Positions 16,795 to 27,498 of a stretch of DNA of 64,000 bases are shown here, piece by piece. Made by a program: the position numbers and the translations under genes. Origin of the DNA: Paraoerskovia marina DSM 21750 (GTDB taxonomy: Bacteria > Actinomycetota > Actinomycetes > Actinomycetales > Cellulomonadaceae); the NCBI RefSeq assembly GCF_000701465.1, contig NZ_JNIY01000003.1, positions 1,116,001-1,180,000 on the forward strand. Direction: 5' to 3'. Position 1 is the first letter of the stretch, and each line of letters opens with the position of its first letter. Under the pieces are notes generated by a model. The model worked only from the letters and a program-made list of their open reading frames with translations. It was not told where the DNA came from and ran no database searches.

Positions 16795-17634
16795 ATGGCG
16801 AACTACACCGCTGCTGACATCAAGGCGCTCCGTGAGCGCACCGGCGCCGGCATGCTCGACGTCAAGAAGGCGCTCGACGAGGCTGACGGCAACGCCGAGA
16901 AGGCCCTCGAGATCATCCGCGTCAAGGGCCTGAAGGGCGTGGCCAAGCGCGAGGGCAACACGACCTCCGAGGGTCTTGTCGCCGTCCAGGTCGACGACGT
17001 CGACGGCGGCCAGGTCGCCACGATCGTCGAGATCAACTCCGAGACCGACTTCGTCGCCAAGAACGAGAAGTTCATCGAGCTCGCGAACACGGTCCTCGCG
17101 GCCGTCGCGGCAGCCGGCGCCCAGGACCTCGACGCCGCACTTGCCGCGCCGACGGCCGACGGGACCGTGGGTGACGTCATCAACGGCGCCGCCGCCACCA
17201 TGGGCGAGAAGATCGTCCTGCGTCGCGTCGCGCGCGTCGAGGGTGAGAAGGTCACCGCCTACCTGCACCGCACCGCCAAGGACCTGCCGCCGTCGATCGC
17301 CGCCGTCGTGGCGACGGACGCAGCAGGCGAGGCCGTTGCCAAGGACATCGCGCAGCACATCGCCGCGATGTCGCCCGAGTTCCTCTCGCGCGACGACGTC
17401 CCGGCCGACACGGTCGCCAACGAGCGCCGTATCGCCGAGGAGACCTCGCGCAACGAGGGCAAGCCCGAGGCAGCGCTCCCGAAGATCATCGAGGGCCGCC
17501 TCAACGGGTACTTCAAGCAGGCGGTGCTCCTCGAGCAGCCGCTGGCGAAGGACCCGAAGCAGACGGTGAAGCAGACGCTCGAGGGCGCCGGGGGTTCGCT
17601 CACCTCGTTCGTCCGTTTCCGCGTCGGCAACTGA
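16795..17634 (+). CDS. tsf: Elongation factor Ts
   Basis: A 279-residue nucleotide-exchange factor for EF-Tu. It begins MANYTAADIKALRERTGAGMLDVKKALDEADGN, the diagnostic EF-Ts N-terminal UBA-like region. It continues with KGLKGVAKREGN, VEINSETDFVAKNEKF (the TDFV segment that contacts EF-Tu) and a C-terminal coiled-coil-containing half. TAAGGAAG precedes the ATG. A 14-bp perfect-stem hairpin follows directly. Confidence 0.98.
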   Translation: MANYTAADIKALRERTGAGMLDVKKALDEADGNAEKALEIIRVKGLKGVAKREGNTTSEGLVAVQVDDVDGGQVATIVEINSETDFVAKNEKFIELANTVLAAVAAAGAQDLDAALAAPTADGTVGDVINGAAATMGEKIVLRRVARVEGEKVTAYLHRTAKDLPPSIAAVVATDAAGEAVAKDIAQHIAAMSPEFLSRDDVPADTVANERRIAEETSRNEGKPEAALPKIIEGRLNGYFKQAVLLEQPLAKDPKQTVKQTLEGAGGSLTSFVRFRVGN

Positions 17635-17640
17635 CCACGC

Positions 17641-17680
17641 CACGTCGGCCCGGCTAATTTCGATTGGCCGGGCCGACGTG
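17641..17680 (+). terminator. Strong hairpin terminator after tsf
   Basis: CACGTCGGCCCGGC (17641-17654) pairs perfectly with GCCGGGCCGACGTG (17667-17680) around an AT-rich 12-base loop. It starts six bases after the tsf stop. Confidence 0.85.
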
Positions 17681-17748
17681 CACCCACGGACCTCGCACCT
17701 GCGAGGATCCGACACGTTTTGCTGAACGGACGAAGGACGGTGGATGCG

Positions 17749-18474
17749 GTGACCGACTCAAGGACGCAGGCACGACGGGTCTTGCTCAAGCTGTCGGGCG
17801 AGACCTTCGGAGGAGGCGCCGTCGGGCTTGACGCCGACGTCGTCCAGCGCGTCGCACGGGAGATCTCCGTCGCTGTCGCCGACGGGATCCAGGTCGCCAT
17901 CGTCGTCGGCGGCGGGAACTTCTTCCGCGGGGCCGACCTCTCCAAGGCGGGGATGGACCGGGCACGCGCCGACTACATGGGCATGCTCGGAACGGTCATG
18001 AACTGCCTCGCGCTCCAGGACTTTCTGGAGCAGGCCGGCACGACGACACGCGTCCAGACCGCGATCACCATGGGGCAGGTCGCCGAGCCCTACATCCCGC
18101 TTCGCGCGATCCGGCACCTGGAGAAGGGCCGTGTCGTCATCTTCGGCGCGGGCGCGGGGATGCCCTACTTCTCGACGGACACCGTCTCGGCGCAGCGCGC
18201 GCTCGAGGTGCGGTGTGACGAGGTCCTGATGGGAAAGAACGGTGTCGACGGTGTCTACACCTCGGACCCCCGGACGGACCCCGCTGCCGAGAAGCTGGAC
18301 CACCTGACGTACACGCGTGCACTCGTCGACGACCTCGGCGTGATGGACGCGACCGCGATGAGCCTGTGCCGGGACAACGACGTGCGCATGCGCGTGTTCG
18401 GTATGGGCGAGCCCGGCAACGTCACGCGGGCGCTGCAGGGTGAGAACATTGGGACACTGGTAACGGCTGCCTGA
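17749..18474 (+). CDS. pyrH: UMP kinase
   Basis: A 241-residue UMP kinase of the amino-acid-kinase family, converting UMP to UDP. Motifs are [65 protein letters not shown] and [14 protein letters not shown]. Several in-frame starts exist (TTG 17719, GTG 17740, GTG 17749). I chose 17749 because family members begin a few residues before RVLLKLSGE and AAGGA then has workable spacing. It sits between tsf and frr in the conserved order, with its own region after the tsf terminator. Confidence 0.95.
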   Translation: MTDSRTQARRVLLKLSGETFGGGAVGLDADVVQRVAREISVAVADGIQVAIVVGGGNFFRGADLSKAGMDRARADYMGMLGTVMNCLALQDFLEQAGTTTRVQTAITMGQVAEPYIPLRAIRHLEKGRVVIFGAGAGMPYFSTDTVSAQRALEVRCDEVLMGKNGVDGVYTSDPRTDPAAEKLDHLTYTRALVDDLGVMDATAMSLCRDNDVRMRVFGMGEPGNVTRALQGENIGTLVTAA

Positions 18475-18538
18475 CGGCATCCACCCCCGTCCGTGCGCCG
18501 CGCGGGCGACGACGAGCTGTACCGCTGAAGGAGCGCAC

Positions 18539-19096
18539 GTGATCGACGAGACCCTCCTCGAGGCCGAGGAAAAGATGGACAAGGCTGTCGAGGTCGCGAA
18601 GGAAGACTTCGCCGGCATTCGCAGTGGACGCGCGAGCTCGGGCATGTTCGCGAAGATCACCGTGGACTACTACGGGGCTCCGACGCCGCTGCAGCAGCTC
18701 GCGTCGTTCCAGATCCCCGAGGCCCGGACCGTCGTCATCGCACCGTTCGACAAGTCGGCGATGACCGCCATCGAGAAGGCTCTGCGCGACTCCGACCTCG
18801 GGGTGAACCCGTCGAACGACGGCAACGTCATCCGCATCGCCCTGCCCGCCCTGACCGAGGAGCGGCGCCGTGACTTCGTGAAGCTGGCGAAGACGAAGGC
18901 CGAGGACGCCAAGGTCTCGATCCGCTCCGTCCGTCGCAAGGCCAAGGATCAGCTGGACCGCCTCGTCAAGGACGGCGACGCCGGCGAGGACGAGGGTTCG
19001 CGCGCCGAGAAGGAGCTCGAGGCGCTCACCAAGCGTCATGTCGACGAGGTCGACGTGATTCTTGCCGCCAAGGAGAGCGAACTGCTCGAGGTCTGA
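18539..19096 (+). CDS. frr: Ribosome recycling factor
   Basis: A 185-residue RRF that splits post-termination ribosomes with EF-G. The GTG at 18539 follows AAGGAG at six bases and gives [33 protein letters not shown]. Further family blocks are [47 protein letters not shown] and the coiled-coil C-terminus. The stop shares a base with the cdsA start. Confidence 0.98.
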   Translation: MIDETLLEAEEKMDKAVEVAKEDFAGIRSGRASSGMFAKITVDYYGAPTPLQQLASFQIPEARTVVIAPFDKSAMTAIEKALRDSDLGVNPSNDGNVIRIALPALTEERRRDFVKLAKTKAEDAKVSIRSVRRKAKDQLDRLVKDGDAGEDEGSRAEKELEALTKRHVDEVDVILAAKESELLEV

Positions 19097-19938
19097 TGAC
19101 TGCCGAGCCGCTCTCCACCCCGGCGGGCCGCCAACCACGCGCGGGCCGCAACCTGCCCGTCGCGATCGCGGTCGGGGTCGGTCTCCTCCTGGTCGTCGCG
19201 GTCAGCCTCGGGTACCGGCCCGAGCTGTTCGTCGGGCTCGCCGTCGTCGCGGTCGGCGGCGCCCTCTGGGAGCTGGGCCGGGCGTTCACGCGCCGCGGCA
19301 TCCATCTGCCGATGGTGCCGCTGATCGTCGGATCGACGGGGATCATCGTCTCGACGTATACGTCGGGGTCCGAGGCGCTGATGGTCTCGTACCTGCTGAC
19401 GGTCGCGGGCTCCGTCGTCTGGCGGCTCATCGACGGGCCCGGACCGGGTGCGCTGCGCGACGTCGCTGCCGCCGCGTTCGCGGCGACCTACCTGCCTTTC
19501 ATGGCCGGCTTCGTCATGCTGATGCTCTCGGAGCCCCAGGGGCGGCTCCAGGTCCTCGTCTTCATCCTGCTGGCCGTGTCGAACGACGTGGGCGGGTACA
19601 TCGCCGGGGTCCTCTACGGGCGCCATCCGCTCGCCCCGACGGTGAGTCCGAAGAAGTCGTGGGAGGGCCTCGGCGGCTCGTTCGTCCTCGCGATCCTCGT
19701 CGGAGTGAGTGCGGCCGTGTGGGGCTTCGGCATCAGCCCGTGGATCGGCGTCGCGCTCGGTCTGGTGACCCCGCTGACCGCGACGGTCGGCGACCTCGCC
19801 GAGTCGTTGATCAAGCGCGATCTAGAATTGAAGGACATGGGTTCGTTGCTGCCGGGGCACGGAGGTCTCCTGGACCGGCTCGACTCCATGATGATCACGG
19901 CTCCGTTCGTGTACCTGATGTTGTCCGTAGCGCTCTGA
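19096..19938 (+). CDS. cdsA: Phosphatidate cytidylyltransferase
   Basis: A 280-residue integral membrane enzyme making CDP-diacylglycerol, the precursor for phosphatidylglycerol (via PgsA, also in this window) and other phospholipids. It has about seven hydrophobic segments after a polar N-terminus. The CDP-alcohol synthase signature appears as SNDVGGYIAGVLYGRHPL, SPKKSWEGLGGS, TVGDLAESLIKRD and DMGSLLPGHGGLLDRLDSMM near the C-terminus. It is coupled to frr (TGATG overlap). Confidence 0.96.
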   Translation: MTAEPLSTPAGRQPRAGRNLPVAIAVGVGLLLVVAVSLGYRPELFVGLAVVAVGGALWELGRAFTRRGIHLPMVPLIVGSTGIIVSTYTSGSEALMVSYLLTVAGSVVWRLIDGPGPGALRDVAAAAFAATYLPFMAGFVMLMLSEPQGRLQVLVFILLAVSNDVGGYIAGVLYGRHPLAPTVSPKKSWEGLGGSFVLAILVGVSAAVWGFGISPWIGVALGLVTPLTATVGDLAESLIKRDLELKDMGSLLPGHGGLLDRLDSMMITAPFVYLMLSVAL

Positions 19939-19983
19939 GGAACCGCCTCGTCCGCTCACCGCACCCGACCCTGGGAGCCTTGT

Positions 19984-21174
19984 ATGGCCGGCCACTCGAC
20001 CACTCCGACACAGCGCGAGCCCGTCGCGCTCGAGCGGCCCACCGTTCGGCCGTCCGACGAGACGGCACCGCTGCCGCTGTCCTTCACCGCGAAGCGTCGT
20101 GGGAAGCCGCCGCGCCACTTCGCGGACCTGACCCCGGACGAGGTCCGCGAGGTCGTCACGAGCCTCGGCGAGAAGCCGTTCCGTGCCAAGCAGCTCGCGA
20201 CCCACTATTACGCGCACCTGACGCGTGACCCCGAGTCGATGACGGACCTGCCGAAGGCGTCGCGCGACACGTTGACGGAACACCTGTTCCCGGAACTGCT
20301 GACCGCCAAGCGCACCATGCAGGCCGACGGCGGCACGACGGTCAAGACGCTGTGGCACCTGTTCGACGACGTCAAGGTCGAGTCGGTCCTCATGCGCTAC
20401 ACGAGTCGGTCGACGCTGTGCGTCTCGAGCCAGGCGGGTTGCGGGATGGCCTGCCCGTTCTGCGCCACCGGTCAGCTCGGCCTGACCCGCAACCTCTCGG
20501 TCGCCGAGATCGTCGAGCAGGTCCGCTCGGCGGCACGGTCCCTTGCCGACGGCGAGATCCCCGGCGGACCGACGCGGCTCAACAACCTCGTCTTCATGGG
20601 CATGGGAGAGCCGTTGGCCAACTATCGTGCGGTCATCGGGACCGTGCGGCGCCTCGTGGCCCCGACGCCCGAGGGGTTCGGCATGTCGGCCCGCAACATC
20701 ACGGTGTCGACGGTCGGGCTCGTGCCGGCGATGCGCAAGCTGGCCGACGAGGGCATTCCCGTCACGCTCGCGCTGTCGCTGCACGCGCCGGACGACGAGC
20801 TCCGCAGCGAGCTCGTGCCGATCAACACGCGCTGGTCGGTCGACGAGGCCATCGACGCCGCGTACCACTACTACGAGGTCACGGGCCGTCGGGTCAGCAT
20901 CGAGTACGCGCTGATCAAGGACATGAACGACCACGCGTGGCGGGCCGACCTGCTCGGGGAGAAGCTCAACAAGCGGGGTCGGGGCTGGGTGCACGTGAAC
21001 CCCATCCCGCTGAACCCGACACCGGGGTCCATCTGGACCGCGAGCGACCGTGACGTCGAGGACGAGTTCGTGGCACGATTGCGCGCGCACGGTATCCCGA
21101 CGACGATCCGTGACACCCGCGGCAGCGACATCGACGGTGCCTGTGGGCAGCTTGCAGCCGAGGAGGACGAGTGA
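19984..21174 (+). CDS. rlmN: 23S rRNA/tRNA adenine-C2 methyltransferase RlmN
   Basis: A 396-residue radical-SAM enzyme that methylates A2503 of 23S rRNA and A37 of some tRNAs. The iron-sulfur cysteines are Cys153, Cys157 and Cys160 in [49 protein letters not shown] and [12 protein letters not shown] are further family blocks. The C-terminal cysteine in [12 protein letters not shown] is compatible with the catalytic cysteine. The ATG at 19984 has only a modest GGAG upstream. The stop overlaps the next gene's start by four bases. Confidence 0.95.
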   Translation: MAGHSTTPTQREPVALERPTVRPSDETAPLPLSFTAKRRGKPPRHFADLTPDEVREVVTSLGEKPFRAKQLATHYYAHLTRDPESMTDLPKASRDTLTEHLFPELLTAKRTMQADGGTTVKTLWHLFDDVKVESVLMRYTSRSTLCVSSQAGCGMACPFCATGQLGLTRNLSVAEIVEQVRSAARSLADGEIPGGPTRLNNLVFMGMGEPLANYRAVIGTVRRLVAPTPEGFGMSARNITVSTVGLVPAMRKLADEGIPVTLALSLHAPDDELRSELVPINTRWSVDEAIDAAYHYYEVTGRRVSIEYALIKDMNDHAWRADLLGEKLNKRGRGWVHVNPIPLNPTPGSIWTASDRDVEDEFVARLRAHGIPTTIRDTRGSDIDGACGQLAAEEDE

Positions 21175-21722
21175 GTTCGCTGTTCAGCACTGTGCCACGT
21201 ACCAAGAAGGGGTACGAGAAGGACGAGGTCGACGACTTCTTCGACGAGGCGCGCGCGTTGTACGAGGGGCGGGAGAACCGGACGCTGACGTCCGGGGAGA
21301 TCCAGACCGCGACCTTCGAGCTGGTGCGGGGCGGGTACTCGACGCACGAGGTCGACGCGGCTCTGGACCGGCTCGAGTCGGCCTTCATCGCGCGGCAACG
21401 GGCCGCCTACGTCTCCGTCCACGGTCAGCAGGCCTGGATGGACGCGCTCGCGGGGCGTGCGCGGACGCTCTACGACCGTCTCGGCCGCCCGGACGGCAAG
21501 AGGTTCGTCCCGGCGGACCGCGGGGAGCCCGCCTACGACATGGACGACGTCGACGACCTGTGCGACCGGCTCGTCGACTACTTCGACCGCCAGGTGCCGT
21601 TGACGGCCGCCGAGGTGCGCGACACGGTGTTCCGCCGTCGCAAGGGCCCGAAGGGCTATGCGGAGGGTCCGGTCGACGCCTTCTGCTCACGGGCCGTCGA
21701 GGTCCTGCTCGGCGTCGAGTGA
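21171..21722 (+). CDS. DivIVA-domain repeat protein
   Basis: A 183-residue protein made of four copies of the short DivIVA-like motif G-Y-x4-V-D-x-[FAL]: residues 13-31 ([11 protein letters not shown]), 54-72 ([11 protein letters not shown]), 119-138 ([11 protein letters not shown]) and 160-179 ([11 protein letters not shown]). It lacks the long coiled coil of a polar-growth DivIVA/Wag31. This matches the DivIVA-repeat family seen near rlmN and dxr in actinobacteria; its role is unknown, possibly linked to membrane curvature or wall growth. The GTG start overlaps the rlmN stop (GTGA). Confidence 0.85.
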   Translation: MSSLFSTVPRTKKGYEKDEVDDFFDEARALYEGRENRTLTSGEIQTATFELVRGGYSTHEVDAALDRLESAFIARQRAAYVSVHGQQAWMDALAGRARTLYDRLGRPDGKRFVPADRGEPAYDMDDVDDLCDRLVDYFDRQVPLTAAEVRDTVFRRRKGPKGYAEGPVDAFCSRAVEVLLGVE

Positions 21723-21723
21723 C

Positions 21724-22926
21724 GTGACCGACAACGTTCTCGTCCCCGACTCCGGTGCGACCCGCACCGTCACGCTGCTCGGATCGACGGGGTCGATCGG
21801 CACGCAGGCGATCGACGTCGTCGACGCGCACCCGGACAGGTTCCGGGTGGAGGCGATCTCCGCGGGCGGTTCCGACGTCGAGACCCTGGCCGCGCAGGCG
21901 GCGCACCTCCGTGTCGAGCGTGTCGCGGTCGCCGACGCGACGCGGGCGGACGCGCTCCGGCAGGCACTGGCCGACCGTGGTGTCCCGAACGTCGAGGTCC
22001 TCGCCGGGCCCGACGCAGCGACTGTCGTGGCAGGGTCGGGGAGCGACGTGGTGCTCAACGGCATCACGGGCTCCGTCGGCCTGCGTCCCACCCTCGCCGC
22101 GCTCACGGCCGGGTCGACCCTCGCGCTCGCGAACAAGGAGTCCCTGGTGGTCGGTGGAGCGCTCGTGCACGCCGCGCAGCGCCGGCCGGGCCAGATCGTC
22201 CCGGTCGACTCCGAGCACTCGGCGATCGCCCAGAGCCTGCGGTCGGGGACGTCCGCTGAGGTGCGCCGCATCATCCTGACGGCCTCCGGCGGCCCTTTCC
22301 GTGGTTGGACGTCCGAGGACGTCAAGAAGGTCACCCCGGAGCAGGCGCTCACGCACCCGACCTGGTCGATGGGACCCGTGGTGACGATCAACTCGGCCAG
22401 CTTGATGAACAAGGGGCTGGAGCTGATCGAGGCGCACCTGCTCTTCGACGTCCCGACCGACGACATCACCGTCGTGGTCCATCCGCAGTCGGTGGTGCAC
22501 TCGATGGTCGAGTTCGTCGACGGGTCGACCGTCGCGCAAGCCTCTCCGCCGGACATGCGGCTGCCGATCGCGCTGGGCCTGTCCTGGCCCGAGCGGCTCG
22601 ACCCCGTCGCGCCGCCGTGCGACTGGACGGCGGCGACGTCCTGGACGTTCGAGCCGCTCGACGAGGAGACTTTCCCCGCCGTCCGGCTGGCGCGCGAGGC
22701 CGCGAGTGCGTCCGCCACGCATCCTGCCGTGTACAACGCGGCCAACGAGGAGTGCGTCGACGCCTTTCTCGGGGGCCGGGCGAGTTTCGGCGACATCGTC
22801 ACGACCGTCGAGCGGGTGCTGGCCGAGCACCGTGGCACCTCGGTGGCCGACGTCACGCTCGAGGCGGTCGTCGAGGCGGAGCAGCGCGCGCGTGTCGCCG
22901 CGCGGGAGATTCTCGCGCGTCGCTGA
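21724..22926 (+). CDS. dxr: 1-deoxy-D-xylulose-5-phosphate reductoisomerase
   Basis: A 400-residue DXR enzyme, the first committed step of the MEP isoprenoid pathway: NADPH-dependent conversion of DXP to MEP. Motifs: the nucleotide-binding [39 protein letters not shown], the metal-binding [13 protein letters not shown], and [11 protein letters not shown]. The GTG at 21724 was chosen because family similarity starts close after it; earlier in-frame starts lie inside the DivIVA gene. ispG of the same pathway is two genes downstream. Confidence 0.97.
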   Translation: MTDNVLVPDSGATRTVTLLGSTGSIGTQAIDVVDAHPDRFRVEAISAGGSDVETLAAQAAHLRVERVAVADATRADALRQALADRGVPNVEVLAGPDAATVVAGSGSDVVLNGITGSVGLRPTLAALTAGSTLALANKESLVVGGALVHAAQRRPGQIVPVDSEHSAIAQSLRSGTSAEVRRIILTASGGPFRGWTSEDVKKVTPEQALTHPTWSMGPVVTINSASLMNKGLELIEAHLLFDVPTDDITVVVHPQSVVHSMVEFVDGSTVAQASPPDMRLPIALGLSWPERLDPVAPPCDWTAATSWTFEPLDEETFPAVRLAREAASASATHPAVYNAANEECVDAFLGGRASFGDIVTTVERVLAEHRGTSVADVTLEAVVEAEQRARVAAREILARR

Positions 22927-22947
22927 CGCGCGGACAGAGGAGGACTC

Positions 22948-24261
22948 ATGCTTGCGACGGTCGTCGGGATCCTCGTGGTGGTGGTGGGACTGCTGCTGTC
23001 CATCGCGCTCCACGAGGTGGGGCACATGGTCCCCGCCAAACGGTTCGGCGTCCGCGTCAGCCAGTACATGGTCGGATTCGGGCCGACGCTCTGGTCGCGC
23101 CGGCGGGGTGAGACCGAGTACGGGCTGAAGGCGATCCCGCTCGGCGGATACGTCCGGATGGTCGGCATGTTCCCGCCGGCTCCCGAGGGGGCGAAGACGT
23201 CGAGCTCGTTCTTCGGTCAGATCGTCGCCGATGCCCGCGACGCCAGCACCGAGGAGATCCGTCCGGGCGAGGAGCGTCGAGCGTTCTACAACCTGTCGAC
23301 CCCGAAGAAGCTGGTCGTCATGCTCGGCGGGCCCGTGATGAACCTCGTGATCGCCGCCGTCCTCCTGCTCGTCGTCCTGGTCGGGATCGGCGTGCCGACG
23401 GCGACCACGTCGGTCGCCACCGTCGTGCCCTGCGTGGCGTCGGGGGACGCGACGTCCGGCACCGCGGAGTGCACTGCGTCAGACCCCGAGTCTCCGGCCG
23501 CAGCCGCGGGGCTTCGGTCGGGGGACACCGTCGTCTCCTTCGGTGGGACCGACGTCGAGTCCTGGGACCAGCTCGTCGGGCTCATCGACGACGCGGCGGG
23601 GGAACCCACGCAGGTGGTGGTCCAACGGGACGGCGCTCAGCTCGAGCTGACGCTCACGCCGAGCGAGATCGAGCGTCCCCGGTACGACGAGGACGGGAGC
23701 GTCGTCCTCGACGCGGACGGGGAGCCCGTGACGGATCCCGGCGGCTACGTCGGGATCTCGTCCGCCGTCGAGCGGCAGCCCGTCCCGGTGTCCGAGGTCG
23801 GTACGGCCCTGGGCGACCAGATCAGCGCGACGGCGGCCGTGGTCGTCACCCTGCCAGCCCAGGTCGTCGACGTCGCGAGGTCCGCGTTCGGCGAGCAGGA
23901 GCGGGCGACGACGTCGATCATGGGGCCGGTCGGGGCGGGGCGGATCGCCGTCGACGTCGCGACCGCCGACGCCTCGGTGATGGACCGCGTCGCCACCATG
24001 CTCCTGCTCCTGTCGTCCCTCAACATCGCCCTGTTCGTCTTCAACCTGATCCCGTTGCTCCCGCTCGACGGTGGGCACGTGGTCAACGCGCTCTACGAGG
24101 GGGCCAAGCGGCAGCTCGCGCGGTTGCGGGGGCTGCCCCGCCCGGGCCCCGCGGACGTCGCCCGCATGATGCCCGTCGCCTACGTGATGTTCGTCGCCCT
24201 CGTCGGGATGGGGCTGCTTCTCGTCTACGCGGACGTCGTCGACCCGGTGACCCTGGGGTGA
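22948..24261 (+). CDS. Site-2-type membrane metalloprotease (RseP/Rip1 family)
   Basis: A 437-residue intramembrane zinc protease. The first membrane helix carries HEVGH (His22, Glu23, His26). [17 protein letters not shown] is the family's second conserved block. A PDZ domain follows at about 165-260 ([17 protein letters not shown]). The C-terminal membrane part has [14 protein letters not shown] with the third zinc ligand. Homologues such as mycobacterial Rip1 cleave anti-sigma factors and other membrane proteins; the substrates here are unknown. It lies between dxr and ispG, a conserved arrangement. Confidence 0.94.
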   Translation: MLATVVGILVVVVGLLLSIALHEVGHMVPAKRFGVRVSQYMVGFGPTLWSRRRGETEYGLKAIPLGGYVRMVGMFPPAPEGAKTSSSFFGQIVADARDASTEEIRPGEERRAFYNLSTPKKLVVMLGGPVMNLVIAAVLLLVVLVGIGVPTATTSVATVVPCVASGDATSGTAECTASDPESPAAAAGLRSGDTVVSFGGTDVESWDQLVGLIDDAAGEPTQVVVQRDGAQLELTLTPSEIERPRYDEDGSVVLDADGEPVTDPGGYVGISSAVERQPVPVSEVGTALGDQISATAAVVVTLPAQVVDVARSAFGEQERATTSIMGPVGAGRIAVDVATADASVMDRVATMLLLLSSLNIALFVFNLIPLLPLDGGHVVNALYEGAKRQLARLRGLPRPGPADVARMMPVAYVMFVALVGMGLLLVYADVVDPVTLG

Positions 24262-24287
24262 ATGCCCCCAGGACCGGCGCAGGGGTG

Positions 24288-24300
24288 GATAATGGACGGG
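24288..24300 (+). promoter_or_regulatory. -10 element placed for a leaderless ispG mRNA
   Basis: GATAAT (24288-24293) is followed by six bases and the GTG at 24300, so transcription would start at or next to the start codon. No clear ribosome binding site competes. Confidence 0.5.
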
Positions 24301-25460
24301 TGAACTCGATCAACCTGGGAATGCCCGAAGCACCGCCGCCGGTTCTCGCCCCGCGGCGGCCGACGCGCAAGATCAAGGTCGGGAAGGTCGACGTCGGCGG
24401 TGACGCTCCGGTCAGCGTGCAGTCGATGACCACGACCAAGACGACCGACGTCAACGCCACGTTGCAGCAGATCGCCGAGCTCACCGCCTCGGGCTGCGAC
24501 ATCGTGCGGGTGGCCTGCCCCACGCAGGACGATGCCGACGCGTTGCCGATCATCGCGCGCAAGTCGCAGATCCCCGTCATCGCCGACATCCACTTCCAGC
24601 CGAAGTACGTGTTCTCGGCGATCGAGGCAGGGTGCGCCGCGGTCCGCGTGAACCCCGGTAACATTAAGAAGTTCGACGACCAGGTCAAGGAGATCGCGCA
24701 GGCGGCCAAGGACCACGGCACATCGCTGCGGATCGGTGTGAACGCGGGCTCCCTCGACAAGCGACTGCTCGCCAAGTACGGCAAGGCGACGCCGGAGGCG
24801 CTCGTCGAGTCCGCCGTCTGGGAGGCGTCCCTCTTCGAGGAGCACGACTTCCACGACTTCAAGATCTCCGTGAAGCACAACGACCCCGTGATCATGGTCC
24901 GCGCGTACGAGCTGCTCTCGCAGCGTGGCGACTGGCCGCTGCACCTGGGCGTCACCGAGGCGGGCCCCGCCTTCCAGGGGACCATCAAGTCGGCGACCGC
25001 CTTCGGAGCCCTGCTCAGTCAGGGCATCGGCGACACCATCCGCGTCTCGCTCTCCGCACCTCCGGTCGAGGAGGTCAAGGTCGGGATCCAGATCCTGCAG
25101 TCGCTGAACCTGCGCCCGCGCAAGCTCGAGATCGTCTCGTGCCCGTCGTGCGGTCGTGCCCAGGTGGACGTGTACTCGCTCGCCGAGAAGGTCACCGCAG
25201 GTCTCGAGGGTATGGAGGTGCCGCTGCGCGTCGCCGTGATGGGCTGCGTCGTCAACGGGCCAGGCGAGGCCCGTGAGGCCGATCTCGGCGTCGCGTCGGG
25301 CAACGGCAAGGGCCAGATCTTCGTCAAGGGCGAGGTCATCAAGACCGTGCCCGAGGCGATGATCGTCGAGACGCTCATCGAGGAGGCGATGCGGATCGCC
25401 GAGGACATGGCGCCCGAGAACGACGCGCAGGCGGGTGCCCCCACGGTCACCGTCGGCTGA
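24300..25460 (+). CDS. ispG: 4-hydroxy-3-methylbut-2-en-1-yl diphosphate synthase
   Basis: A 386-residue MEP-pathway iron-sulfur enzyme (GcpE). It has an N-terminal TIM-barrel with [40 protein letters not shown] and RVNPGN. The C-terminal [4Fe-4S] domain has [11 protein letters not shown] and [10 protein letters not shown] supplying three cysteines. The GTG at 24300 gives [23 protein letters not shown], resembling actinobacterial IspG N-termini; an ATG at 24321 is the alternative but has no spacing for a ribosome binding site. A -10 hexamer just upstream suggests leaderless translation. Confidence 0.96.
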   Translation: MNSINLGMPEAPPPVLAPRRPTRKIKVGKVDVGGDAPVSVQSMTTTKTTDVNATLQQIAELTASGCDIVRVACPTQDDADALPIIARKSQIPVIADIHFQPKYVFSAIEAGCAAVRVNPGNIKKFDDQVKEIAQAAKDHGTSLRIGVNAGSLDKRLLAKYGKATPEALVESAVWEASLFEEHDFHDFKISVKHNDPVIMVRAYELLSQRGDWPLHLGVTEAGPAFQGTIKSATAFGALLSQGIGDTIRVSLSAPPVEEVKVGIQILQSLNLRPRKLEIVSCPSCGRAQVDVYSLAEKVTAGLEGMEVPLRVAVMGCVVNGPGEAREADLGVASGNGKGQIFVKGEVIKTVPEAMIVETLIEEAMRIAEDMAPENDAQAGAPTVTVG

Positions 25461-25494
25461 CACGGCTCGTGCGGCGCGTCCGACCGGGCCGGGG

Positions 25495-25507
25495 GAGAAT
25501 CTGTCCA
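25495..25507 (+). promoter_or_regulatory. -10-like element placed for a leaderless mRNA
   Basis: GAGAAT (25495-25500) is separated by six bases from the ATG at 25507, matching the geometry seen before ispG, proS, dapA, dapB and pgsA. Confidence 0.4.
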
Positions 25508-26376
25508 TGATCCGGCCTCCGGTGCGCGACGAGGCGCGCGTGCTCCGAGCGGGAGACCTCGCGGAGGCGCTCGCGGTGTGCGCGGTCGACCCCGTCGCCT
25601 CGGTGCTCGCCGCCGCCCGGCTCGAGGTCGCCCGACGGTCCGGCCTGACGGCAGCCGGGGGCGAGGTGTGGGGCTATCCAGCGGCCGGGGCGCTCACGGC
25701 GATCTGCTGGGCCGGGGCGAACCTCGTACCCGTCGTGCCGGACGGGTCCCGAGCCGCGCTGGACGCCTTCGCCCGACGCGCGCTCCGCCACGGGAGACGA
25801 AGCTCGTCGATCGTCGGCGAGCGCGCGGCCGCGCTGGGTCTCTGGGAGCGGCTCGCCCATGCATGGCCCGCCGCGCGGGAGGTCCGGGACGAGCAGCCGT
25901 CGCTCGCGATCGACGGGCCGCCCGCGGTCGCGCCGGACCCACGGGTCCGGCGCGCAGTCCTGCGCGACATGCCCGTGCTGCTCCCGGCGTGCGTCCGGAT
26001 GTTCACGGAGGAGGTCGGCTACTCGCCGATGGTCGCGAGCGGTGGGGCGTACGAGCAGCGCGTCCGCTCGCTCGTTCGTGACGAGCGGTCGTTCGTGCGT
26101 CCGCTGCACGACGGCCCGTCGGCCGGGATCGGGTTCAAGGCGGAGGTCGGTGCCCTCACCTCCCAGGTCGCGCAGATCCAGGGCGTCTGGGTCGAGCCCC
26201 GGGTGCGAGGGCAGGGGCTGTCCGTTCCGGGGATGGCGGCCGTCGTGCACCACGTGCGGGCGGCTCTCGCACCGGTCGTCTCGCTGTACGTCAACGCCTG
26301 GAACGAACCGGCGCTGCGTGCATACCACCGGGTGGGGTTCGAGCGGGTGGGGACCTACGCGACGATCCTCTTCTGA
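25507..26376 (+). CDS. GNAT acetyltransferase with N-terminal DUF4081-like domain
   Basis: A 289-residue protein. About residues 1-135 form a divergent domain common in actinobacterial acetyltransferases next to ispG (DUF4081 type). Residues 140-289 form a GNAT fold with the acetyl-CoA loop VWVEPRVRGQGLS and the C-terminal LYVNAWNEPALRAYHRVGFERVG. The substrate is unknown. The start at 25507 was chosen because it fits a leaderless promoter and the frame upstream lacks similarity. The location after ispG is conserved, but a functional link is not established. Confidence 0.88.
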   Translation: MIRPPVRDEARVLRAGDLAEALAVCAVDPVASVLAAARLEVARRSGLTAAGGEVWGYPAAGALTAICWAGANLVPVVPDGSRAALDAFARRALRHGRRSSSIVGERAAALGLWERLAHAWPAAREVRDEQPSLAIDGPPAVAPDPRVRRAVLRDMPVLLPACVRMFTEEVGYSPMVASGGAYEQRVRSLVRDERSFVRPLHDGPSAGIGFKAEVGALTSQVAQIQGVWVEPRVRGQGLSVPGMAAVVHHVRAALAPVVSLYVNAWNEPALRAYHRVGFERVGTYATILF

Positions 26377-26405
26377 CCAGGTGTGCTTCTGCAGACGGCG
26401 CCGCG

Positions 26406-26411
26406 TAGCGT
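26406..26411 (+). promoter_or_regulatory. Putative -10 upstream of tdh
   Basis: TAGCGT lies in the 78-base gap before tdh and would give a leader of about 35 bases containing the AGAGAGAGGA ribosome binding site. No clear -35. Confidence 0.35.
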
Positions 26412-26454
26412 CAGACCTGCGGACGATCTCCGCGCGCACCAGAGAGAGGACAAG

Positions 26455-27498
26455 ATGAAGGCACTGTACAAGCCCGGACCCGGGCCGGGCCTGGAGATGA
26501 CCGATCGTCCAGACCCGCACGGCGGCCCGGACGACGTGATCATCCGCGTCCTGCGTACCGGAATCTGCGGCACGGACCTGCACATCGACAGGTGGGACGA
26601 CTGGGCCGCGTCGACCGTCACCGCGCCGCTCGTCCCGGGGCACGAGTTCTACGGCGAGGTCGTCGAGGTCGGCTCCGGCGTCCGCGACGTCACCGTGGGG
26701 GACCGGGTCTCCGGGGAGGGGCACGTGGTGTGCGGGACGTGCCGCAACTGCCGTGCCGGGCGCAAGCAGATGTGCATCCGGACCGAGAGCGTCGGGGTGC
26801 AGCGCGACGGGGCCTTCGCCGAGTACCTCGCCCTGCCGGCGACGAACGTGTGGGTGCACCAGGCAGACGTCGCCCCCGACGTCGGAGCGCTGTTCGACCC
26901 GTTGGGCAACGCGGTCCACACCGCGCTCGCCTTTCCCGTCGTGGGGGAGGACGTGCTCGTCTCGGGGTGCGGCCCCATCGGGCTCATGTCGATCGCGGTC
27001 GCCCGTCACGTCGGTGCCCGGCACGTCGTCGGCACCGACATCAGTCCCGAGCGGCTGCGGCTGGCTCTGGCGATGGGCGCCGACGCGGCGATCGACGTCC
27101 GCACCGAGTCGATCGACGGGGTGCAGAAGGCCCTCCGGATGCGCGAGGGGTTCGACGTCGGCTTCGAGATGAGCGGTGCACCGTCGGCACTCCCGGCGAT
27201 GATCGCGAACCTCAACCACGGGGGTCGGATCGCCATGCTCGGTCTGCCCACCGGAGACATCGCCGTGGACTGGGGCACGGTCGTCACGCACATGCTGACG
27301 ATCAAGGGGATCTACGGTCGCGAGATGTTCGAGACGTGGAACGCGATGAGCGCGATGCTCGAGACCAGCGCACGTCTGCGCGAGTCGGTCGCCGCGGTCG
27401 TCTCGGACCGCTTCCCCGCGACGCGATGGCGCGAGGGGTTCGACGCCGCAGCCTCAGGTGGGGGCGGCAAGGTCGTGCTGAACTGGGAGGAGCTCTGA
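26455..27498 (+). CDS. tdh: L-threonine 3-dehydrogenase
   Basis: A 347-residue zinc-dependent medium-chain dehydrogenase that oxidises L-threonine to 2-amino-3-ketobutyrate with NAD+. Catalytic zinc ligands lie in [10 protein letters not shown] and PGHEFYGEV; the structural-zinc cysteines are in [15 protein letters not shown]. The Rossmann loop is [21 protein letters not shown] and [11 protein letters not shown] are typical of Tdh rather than generic alcohol dehydrogenases. The stop overlaps the kbl start (TGATG), giving the classic tdh-kbl threonine-to-glycine operon. Confidence 0.95.
   Translation: MKALYKPGPGPGLEMTDRPDPHGGPDDVIIRVLRTGICGTDLHIDRWDDWAASTVTAPLVPGHEFYGEVVEVGSGVRDVTVGDRVSGEGHVVCGTCRNCRAGRKQMCIRTESVGVQRDGAFAEYLALPATNVWVHQADVAPDVGALFDPLGNAVHTALAFPVVGEDVLVSGCGPIGLMSIAVARHVGARHVVGTDISPERLRLALAMGADAAIDVRTESIDGVQKALRMREGFDVGFEMSGAPSALPAMIANLNHGGRIAMLGLPTGDIAVDWGTVVTHMLTIKGIYGREMFETWNAMSAMLETSARLRESVAAVVSDRFPATRWREGFDAAASGGGGKVVLNWEEL

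Noticed and set aside
17719-17748. TTG start ten codons upstream of the chosen pyrH start
   Set aside because: The extra residues are not family-like and AAGGA lies inside this extension.
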